Positions 59,046-64,000 of a stretch of DNA of 64,000 nt are shown here, piece by piece (within the stretch, counting starts at the first letter, position 1; the number at the start of each line of letters is the position of its first letter). The position numbers were made by a program, and so were the translations under genes. The notes under the pieces are model-generated. The model ran no database searches. It saw only the letters and a list, made by a program, of their open reading frames with translations, and had not been told where the DNA came from. The stretch covers positions 5,746,001 to 5,810,000 of the forward strand of contig NZ_VFNX01000001.1 in NCBI RefSeq assembly GCF_006715785.1, read 5' to 3'. This stretch comes from Streptomyces puniciscabiei (lineage in GTDB: Bacteria; Actinomycetota; Actinomycetes; Streptomycetales; Streptomycetaceae).

Positions 59046-60038
59046 GTGGCAGGCAAACCGGTCAGGCCCGTGAACGCCATCGACCAGACCCGGCGGATGC
59101 TGTCCCTGGTGACGTATCTCAGGGAGCGGCCCGGCGCCCGCATCGCGGACGTCGCGCGCGCCTTCGGGATCACCGAGGACGAGCTCGTCGCCGACCTCGA
59201 TCTGCTGCCGATGTGCGGCACCAGCTTCCGCGGCGGCGACCTGCTGGACATCGACACCGACGGCGAGCGGATCTGGTGGCACAATCCGGCCGCGCTGGGC
59301 GAGGAGGCTGCCGAGCCGCTGCGGCTGGCCGCCGACGAGGCCACCGCGCTGCTGGTGGCCGCCCGCGCGGTCTCGACCCTGCCGGGCCTGCGCGAGAGCG
59401 ACCGTCAGGCCCTGCTGCGGGCCACCGCGAAGGTGGAGGCCGCCGCCGGTGAGACCGCCGGTGCCAGTTCCCGGCTGTCGGTGACCTTCGAGTCCGAGGG
59501 CGGGGTCTTCGCGGACGTCGACCGGGCGATCTCCGAGCGCCGCCGGCTGTGGATCCGCTACTACTCCCCGGCCCGTGACGAGGTCACCGAGCGCGAGATC
59601 GACCCGATCCGCCTGGTCAGCGTCGGCCACACCTATGTCGAGGCCTGGTGCCGCCGCTCCGAGGCCCGGCGCACCTTCCGCCTCGACCGGGTCGCGGAGA
59701 TCCGCATCCTGGACGAGCCGTCCGCGCCGCCCGAGATAGAGCTGCGCGACCTTTCCGAGGCCCTGGTGCAGCCGGCCGCCGAGGACCCTGAGGTCGTCGT
59801 CGAGGTCGGCCCGGGCGGCCGCTGGGTGGCCGAGTACTACCCGCACGACAGCGCCGATGAGCTTGCCGACGGCGGGCTGCGTATCACTCTGCGCACCCCC
59901 GACCCGGCCTCCCTGCGCCGCCTGGCCCTGCGGCTCGGCCGCGACGGCCGGATCGTCTCCCCGCCGGAGCTTGCGGAGAGCGCCCGGAGCGCGGCGGCGC
60001 AGGCCCTGGCGGCGTACGACACGGCGCCGTCGGAGTGA
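59046..60038 (+). CDS. pafC: WYL-domain regulator PafC
   Basis: The 330-residue partner of PafB has an N-terminal winged helix (NAIDQTRRMLSLVTYLRERPGARIADVARAFGITEDEL) and a WYL domain (RRLWIRYYSPARDEVTEREIDPIRLVSVGHTYVEAWCRRSEARRTFRLDRV). GTG 59046 has GGGGGAAG upstream. It adjoins the Pup locus as in other actinobacteria, although the regulator acts on DNA repair rather than on the proteasome genes themselves. Confidence 0.92.
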   Translation: MAGKPVRPVNAIDQTRRMLSLVTYLRERPGARIADVARAFGITEDELVADLDLLPMCGTSFRGGDLLDIDTDGERIWWHNPAALGEEAAEPLRLAADEATALLVAARAVSTLPGLRESDRQALLRATAKVEAAAGETAGASSRLSVTFESEGGVFADVDRAISERRRLWIRYYSPARDEVTEREIDPIRLVSVGHTYVEAWCRRSEARRTFRLDRVAEIRILDEPSAPPEIELRDLSEALVQPAAEDPEVVVEVGPGGRWVAEYYPHDSADELADGGLRITLRTPDPASLRRLALRLGRDGRIVSPPELAESARSAAAQALAAYDTAPSE

Positions 60039-60181
60039 GCCGCCGGGGCGCGGGGCCGTGGTGAAGACGCGGCTCCGCCGCGGGGGCGCGACGAGCCACA
60101 ACGGTGCCGCAGACGCCGGACGGCGGACTGTGGCACTCCAGCGACGCGCTGGGCGAACGACCGAGAGAAGGAGCGAGGGCT

Positions 60182-60475
60182 GTGAGCGAGTCTCCGGTGT
60201 CCGGTTCGGGTGAGATGACGGTGGCGGCCGCCTTCGCCGGGATGAAGAGAGCGGTCCCCGTGGTGTTCAAGGCGGGCTGCCCGGACTGCCGGGGCCGCTT
60301 CGAGCTCGCCGCGAGCGCGCTGCGGCTCGCCATCGGTGCCACCAGCCGGACGACGTTCTACTCCTTCACCTGCCCCGAGTGCGGCGCCGCCGTCCGCAAG
60401 CCCGCGGGGGAACGCATCGTCGAGCTGCTCACCGGCGGTGGGGTCCGCACGCTGCGGCTGCACACCACCGTCTAG
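60182..60475 (+). CDS. Small zinc-ribbon protein
   Basis: The 97-residue product carries two CxxC pairs (CPDCRGRFEL and CPECGAAVRKP) that form one zinc ribbon, and ends in a beta-rich tail (GVRTLRLHTTV). The N-terminus is unstructured. GTG 60182 has GAAGGAG upstream; ATG 60215 is a shorter alternative. Function is unknown; conserved next to pafC/tatA in streptomycetes as I recall. Confidence 0.7.
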   Translation: MSESPVSGSGEMTVAAAFAGMKRAVPVVFKAGCPDCRGRFELAASALRLAIGATSRTTFYSFTCPECGAAVRKPAGERIVELLTGGGVRTLRLHTTV

Positions 60476-60485
60476 TCTCGACGTC

Positions 60486-60680
60486 ATGTTCTGGCCGATG
60501 TTCGCGGTAGTGCTGGGTTTCCTGGGTCTCGCGGTGCTGGGGGTGCTCGCCGTCCGGGTCTTCCTGGAGGCGCGGCGTCTCGGGCACCAGGTCGCCGACT
60601 CCGCGCGCCGCATCAACAGGGCGGCCGAGGACCTGGAGCGGGCGGCGGCCGGCGCGGCCCGGGCTGTGGACGCGCTGTGA
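60486..60680 (+). CDS. Small membrane protein with helical tail
   Basis: The 64-residue product has one N-terminal membrane segment (MFAVVLGFLGLAVLGVLAVRVF) and an amphipathic helical tail rich in Ala and Arg (DSARRINRAAEDLERAAAGAARAV). TAGTCT lies seven bases before ATG 60486, partly within the previous stop codon, so it is leaderless. Function unknown. Confidence 0.72.
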   Translation: MFWPMFAVVLGFLGLAVLGVLAVRVFLEARRLGHQVADSARRINRAAEDLERAAAGAARAVDAL

Positions 60681-60865
60681 CGATCGCACGGCTGTGCGCT
60701 TTGGGTCACTTCGCCCTGTCACCCGACCGGTCCGTCCAGGTACGCTGCTGATCGCGGCCCGGAGAATTGAGGCGCGGTCCGCAGAGGGAGTGGGAGTACG
60801 CACGGGGATTGTTCTACGTTCACCCCCGGGCGTTACGATCGCTGCCAGCACGATGGTCAGACAGT

Positions 60866-60883
60866 TGTCCGACCCGTCGGACA
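60866..60883. promoter_or_regulatory. 18-bp palindrome upstream of tatA
   Basis: TGTCCGAC-CC-GTCGGACA is a perfect inverted repeat 38 bases before ATG 60922. It could be an operator or a leader hairpin. The rest of the 241-base gap (60681-60921) has no gene. Confidence 0.5.
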
Positions 60884-60921
60884 GGCCCCGCCGCCCCGCC
60901 TCAGCGAGAAGGTGAAGACTT

Positions 60922-61206
60922 ATGTTTCGTGGCGCACTCGAGCCGTGGCACCTGGTGCTGCTGATTCTCGTGATCGTCCTCGTGTTCGGCTCCAAGAAGC
61001 TTCCGGACATGGCGCGTTCGCTCGGCAAGTCCGCGCGCATCCTGAAGAGCGAGGCCAAGGCGATGAAGGAAGAGGGCAAGCAGGCCTACAACGCCCCTGA
61101 GCCCGCCGAGGAGCCGTCCCCTGCCCAGCGCACCATTCAGGCCGCGCCCGGCGACGTGACCAGCTCGCGGCCGGTCAGCGAGCCGACGGACACGACCCAG
61201 CGCTGA
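60922..61206 (+). CDS. tatA: Twin-arginine translocase subunit TatA
   Basis: The 94-residue protein has one membrane segment ([20 protein letters not shown], about 10-28). The [25 protein letters not shown] amphipathic helix follows, as in TatA/E, and an unstructured Pro/Glu/Thr tail ends it. It forms the protein-conducting pore in the Tat system. ATG 60922 follows GAGAAGGTG. It lies 47 bases upstream of tatC. Confidence 0.95.
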   Translation: MFRGALEPWHLVLLILVIVLVFGSKKLPDMARSLGKSARILKSEAKAMKEEGKQAYNAPEPAEEPSPAQRTIQAAPGDVTSSRPVSEPTDTTQR

Positions 61207-61253
61207 GGCGAGGACCGGGACATCCGGTCCGCTGCATGAGATGAGGATGTGGG

Positions 61254-62198
61254 TTGCTCAAGTCTGCCCGCAAGAAGGAGAGAGATCCCGAGGGGCGGAT
61301 GCCGCTCGGGGATCACCTGCGTGAGCTGCGCAACAGGCTCGCGAAGGGCATCCTGGCGATCATCGTCGTCGCGGTGATCGCGGCCTTCTTCTACAAGGAC
61401 ATCATCGACATCATCACCAGGCCGGTGCTGGACTCGGTCGGTTGCGGGCAATCCTTCGGGGAGCTGGCCAAGACCAAGAACGTTCACTGTGCGCACATCA
61501 CGGTCAGCGGCCTGCTGGCGCCGTTCACGCTGGCTCTGAAGGTGGCGCTGACCACGGGCGTCGTGCTGGCGGCACCGATCTGGCTCTACCAGCTGTGGGC
61601 CTTCGTCGCGCCGGGTCTGCACCGGCACGAGAAGAAGTACGCCTACGCGTTCGTCGGATTCGGCTTCCCGCTCTTCCTCGGCGGCGGCTACCTCGCCTAC
61701 AACATCCTGCCGATGACGGCGAAGGTGCTGATCGACCTGACGCCCAGCGGCGCCGAGAACCTGCTGCCGCTGGACGACCTGCTCGACCTGGTCACGCGCA
61801 TGGTCGTCGTCTTCGGACTCGCCTTCGAGATGCCGTTGCTGCTGGTCATGCTGAACCTCACCGGCGTCCTGTCCGGCCGGCGGATGCTCGGCTGGTGGCG
61901 CGGCATGGTGGTCGGCATCGCGGCCTTCGCGGCCGCGGCCACGCCCAGCCCCGACCCGGGGACGATGCTGGCACTGGCGGCGCCGATCTGGGCGCTGTAC
62001 TTCATCGCCGTGGCCATCTCGCTGCTCAACGACCGGCGCCGGGCGCGCCGCGAGGCGGCGGGTCCCGCCGACGACGAGGCCTCCGAGCTGGACCTCACGC
62101 CCGAGGACATCGGCGAGGTCGAGCCCGTCGCCGCCAGCCGGGCCCTGCCCGAGCAGGCCGGCCCGGACCGGATCAACGGCTACGACGACGTCACCTGA
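61254..62198 (+). CDS. tatC: Twin-arginine translocase subunit TatC
   Basis: The 314-residue membrane protein has six membrane segments and the TatC N-terminal signature (RMPLGDHLRELRNRL, with the conserved Glu that binds the twin-arginine signal). Other conserved parts are PIWLYQLWAFVAPGLHRHEKKYA and the cytoplasmic loop FGLAFEMPL. The C-terminal 60 residues are hydrophilic and acidic. TTG 61254 follows GATGAGGATG. With TatA it should export folded cofactor proteins such as the oxidoreductase at 426-1154. Confidence 0.94.
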   Translation: MLKSARKKERDPEGRMPLGDHLRELRNRLAKGILAIIVVAVIAAFFYKDIIDIITRPVLDSVGCGQSFGELAKTKNVHCAHITVSGLLAPFTLALKVALTTGVVLAAPIWLYQLWAFVAPGLHRHEKKYAYAFVGFGFPLFLGGGYLAYNILPMTAKVLIDLTPSGAENLLPLDDLLDLVTRMVVVFGLAFEMPLLLVMLNLTGVLSGRRMLGWWRGMVVGIAAFAAAATPSPDPGTMLALAAPIWALYFIAVAISLLNDRRRARREAAGPADDEASELDLTPEDIGEVEPVAASRALPEQAGPDRINGYDDVT

Positions 62199-62230
62199 GC
62201 CCGGCGCCCCGCGCCCGGCGAACCACGCAC

Positions 62231-62266
62231 GATGCCCCCGCTCCCTGATGAGGGACGGGGGCATCG
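62231..62266 (+). terminator. Terminator after tatC
   Basis: GATGCCCCCGCTCCCT (62231-62246) pairs with AGGGACGGGGGCATC (62251-62265) with one bulged base, 32 bases past tatC. Confidence 0.75.
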
Positions 62267-62341
62267 GCGTTGGTCGATCAGCCCACGTTCCGGATAATGA
62301 TCGTCCTGTTGTCAGTGGGGCCCGGTACGCTCGAAAGCACG

Positions 62342-64000
62342 ATGACAGAGGACCTCTCTCCGGCCGAGCGGTACGCGGCAGCCCGCAGGCGGGCAGCCGA
62401 GCAGGCCACCGCGCTCGCGTCCTTCCGCGAGATGTACGACTTCGGCCTCGACCCCTTCCAGATCGAGGCCTGCGAGGCACTCGAGGCGGGGAAGGGCGTA
62501 CTGGTGGCCGCCCCCACCGGCTCGGGCAAGACGATCGTGGGCGAGTTCGCCGTCCACCTCGCCCTCGGGCAGGGCAAGAAGTGCTTCTACACGACACCCA
62601 TCAAGGCGCTGTCGAACCAGAAGTACGCCGACCTGTGCCGCCGCTACGGCACCGGCAAGGTCGGCCTGCTCACCGGCGACAACAGCGTGAACTCCGACGC
62701 CCCGGTGGTCGTGATGACCACCGAGGTCCTGCGGAACATGCTCTACGCCGGCTCCCAGACCCTCCTCGGCCTCGGCTACGTGGTCATGGACGAGGTGCAC
62801 TACCTCTCCGACCGCTTCCGCGGCGCCGTCTGGGAAGAGGTGATCATCCACCTCCCCGAATCGGTGACCCTGGTGTCGCTGTCGGCGACCGTCTCCAACG
62901 CCGAGGAGTTCGGTGACTGGCTGGACACCGTGCGTGGCGACACCGAGGTGATCGTCGCCGAGCACCGGCCCGTGCCGCTGTTCCAGCACGTGCTGGCCGG
63001 GCGGCGGATGTACGACCTGTTCGAGGAGGGCGAGGGCCACAAGAAGGCCGTCAACCCCGACCTGGTCCGTCTCGCCCGCATGGAGGCGACCCGGCCGTCG
63101 TACCAGGACCGCAGACGCGGCCGCGCGATGCGCGAGGCCGACCGGGAGCGCGAGCGCAGACAGCGCTCGCGGGTGTGGACACCGGGACGGCCCGAGGTCA
63201 TCGAGCGACTGGACTCCGAGGGCCTGCTCCCGGCCATCACCTTCATCTTCAGCCGCGCCGCGTGCGAGGCGGCCGTGCAGCAGTGCCTGTACGCGGGCCT
63301 GAGGCTGAACGACGAGGAGGCGCGGGAACAGGTCCGTGCCCTGGTCGAGGAGCGCACCGCGCACATCGCGCCGGAGGACCTGCATGTCCTCGGGTACTAC
63401 GAGTGGCTGGAGGGCCTGGAGCGCGGTATCGCCGCCCATCACGCGGGCATGCTGCCGACCTTCAAGGAGGTCGTCGAGGAGCTGTTCGTCCGCGGCCTGG
63501 TCAAGGCGGTGTTCGCGACCGAGACCCTCGCGCTCGGCATCAACATGCCCGCCCGCTCGGTGGTGCTGGAGAAGCTCGTGAAGTGGAACGGCGAGCAGCA
63601 CGCCGACATCACGCCGGGCGAGTACACCCAGCTCACCGGCCGGGCCGGCCGCCGGGGCATCGACGTCGAGGGCCACGCCGTCGTGCTGTGGCAGCGCGGC
63701 ATGAGCCCCGAGCACCTCGCCGGTCTCGCGGGTACCCGCACGTACCCGCTGCGCTCCAGCTTCAAGCCGTCGTACAACATGGCGGTCAACCTGGTCGAGC
63801 AGTTCGGCCGGCACCGCAGCCGCGAGCTGCTGGAGACGTCCTTCGCGCAGTTCCAGGCCGACAAGTCGGTCGTCGGGATCTCCCGCCAGGTGCAGCGCAA
63901 CGAAGAGGGTCTGGCCGGTTACAAGGCCTCCATGACCTGCCACCTCGGCGACTTCGAGGAGTACGCGCGGCTGCGCCGCGAGCTGAAGGACCGGGAGACC
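62342..64000 (+). CDS. helY: Ski2/HelY-type DEAD/DEAH RNA helicase, 3' end outside window
   Basis: The first 553 residues are present. They include PFQIEACEALEAGKGVLVAAPTGSGKT (Walker A), VVMDEVHYL (DExH box), SLSATVSN (motif III), and the second RecA domain with TFIFSRAACEAAV, ATETLALGINMPARSVV and QLTGRAGRRG (motif VI). This is the Ski2-like family; the actinobacterial form is HelY. It unwinds RNA at the expense of ATP. ATG 62342 has a TACGCT promoter element (62326-62331) ten bases upstream and almost no leader. The frame is open at the window edge. Confidence 0.9.
   Translation, partial: MTEDLSPAERYAAARRRAAEQATALASFREMYDFGLDPFQIEACEALEAGKGVLVAAPTGSGKTIVGEFAVHLALGQGKKCFYTTPIKALSNQKYADLCRRYGTGKVGLLTGDNSVNSDAPVVVMTTEVLRNMLYAGSQTLLGLGYVVMDEVHYLSDRFRGAVWEEVIIHLPESVTLVSLSATVSNAEEFGDWLDTVRGDTEVIVAEHRPVPLFQHVLAGRRMYDLFEEGEGHKKAVNPDLVRLARMEATRPSYQDRRRGRAMREADRERERRQRSRVWTPGRPEVIERLDSEGLLPAITFIFSRAACEAAVQQCLYAGLRLNDEEAREQVRALVEERTAHIAPEDLHVLGYYEWLEGLERGIAAHHAGMLPTFKEVVEELFVRGLVKAVFATETLALGINMPARSVVLEKLVKWNGEQHADITPGEYTQLTGRAGRRGIDVEGHAVVLWQRGMSPEHLAGLAGTRTYPLRSSFKPSYNMAVNLVEQFGRHRSRELLETSFAQFQADKSVVGISRQVQRNEEGLAGYKASMTCHLGDFEEYARLRRELKDRET

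Overview
The window is a high-GC actinobacterial chromosome segment with strong third-position G/C bias and many GTG starts. Gene content and order identify it as Streptomyces: chaplin genes chpH-chpC, the gyl glycerol operon with gylR and metH, mshC for mycothiol, and a complete Pup-proteasome locus followed by pafB-pafC-tatA-tatC. From memory, the order closely follows the S. coelicolor SCO16xx region. All of it looks like core chromosome. I see no prophage, insertion sequence, CRISPR array or rRNA, and only one tRNA (Leu-GAG).

Layout. 1-1764: tail of an unknown gene, then a Tat-exported molybdopterin oxidoreductase overlapping a cytochrome b-type membrane partner. 1761-6368: a gluconate/idonate catabolic operon (gntK, gntP, idnO-like, idnD-like) divergent from a FadR/GntR regulator. 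6389-9060: YchJ-family protein, DUF1876 protein, PolX polymerase, tRNA-Leu. 9276-12126: M20 peptidase, short chaplin chpH, long chaplin chpC. 12216-24551: mostly housekeeping and uncharacterised genes (DUF5703, a RecD2-like protein with lost ATPase motifs, aldo/keto reductase, F420-type oxidoreductase, ferritin-like protein, CorA, phosphatase, DUF3090, SCO1664 family, mshC, PAC2). 24749-31412: a FadR regulator, an SMI1/KNR4 protein and the glycerol operon glpF-glpK-glpD with gylR upstream. 31702-39864: metH, a HAD phosphatase and two tandem solute-binding lipoproteins without permeases. 39996-43680: an orphan NarL-type response regulator behind a RecB-like Fe-S nuclease, divergent from a site-2 protease. 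43719-60038: trmI, a secreted protein, ferredoxin, arc, dop, pup, an HNH/endonuclease VII gene, prcB, prcA, a LacI/MFS pair, pafA, two FKBP prolyl isomerases, pafB and pafC. 60182-64000: zinc-ribbon and small membrane proteins, tatA, tatC and the 5' part of a HelY-type RNA helicase.

How the genes fit together. Dop deamidates Pup(Gln), PafA ligates it to substrates, and ARC feeds them to the PrcB/PrcA core. PafB/PafC are known in mycobacteria as a DNA-damage-responsive activator. TatA/TatC could export the oxidoreductase at the left end. GlpF, GlpK and GlpD take glycerol to dihydroxyacetone phosphate under GylR.

The most unusual local features are: (i) a long chaplin with three chaplin domains instead of two, whose middle domain looks like a product of unequal crossing over; (ii) a RecD2-like protein that has lost Walker A and Walker B; (iii) a 24-bp tandem duplication spanning the glpD stop codon; (iv) a 28-bp direct repeat, three copies, between convergent genes; (v) paired GylR operator-like sites; (vi) a TAnnnT (or CACAAT) hexamer exactly 6-7 nt before the start codon of at least nine genes, the signature of leaderless transcripts. 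Functions are assigned from motifs and remembered family context; no database search was run.
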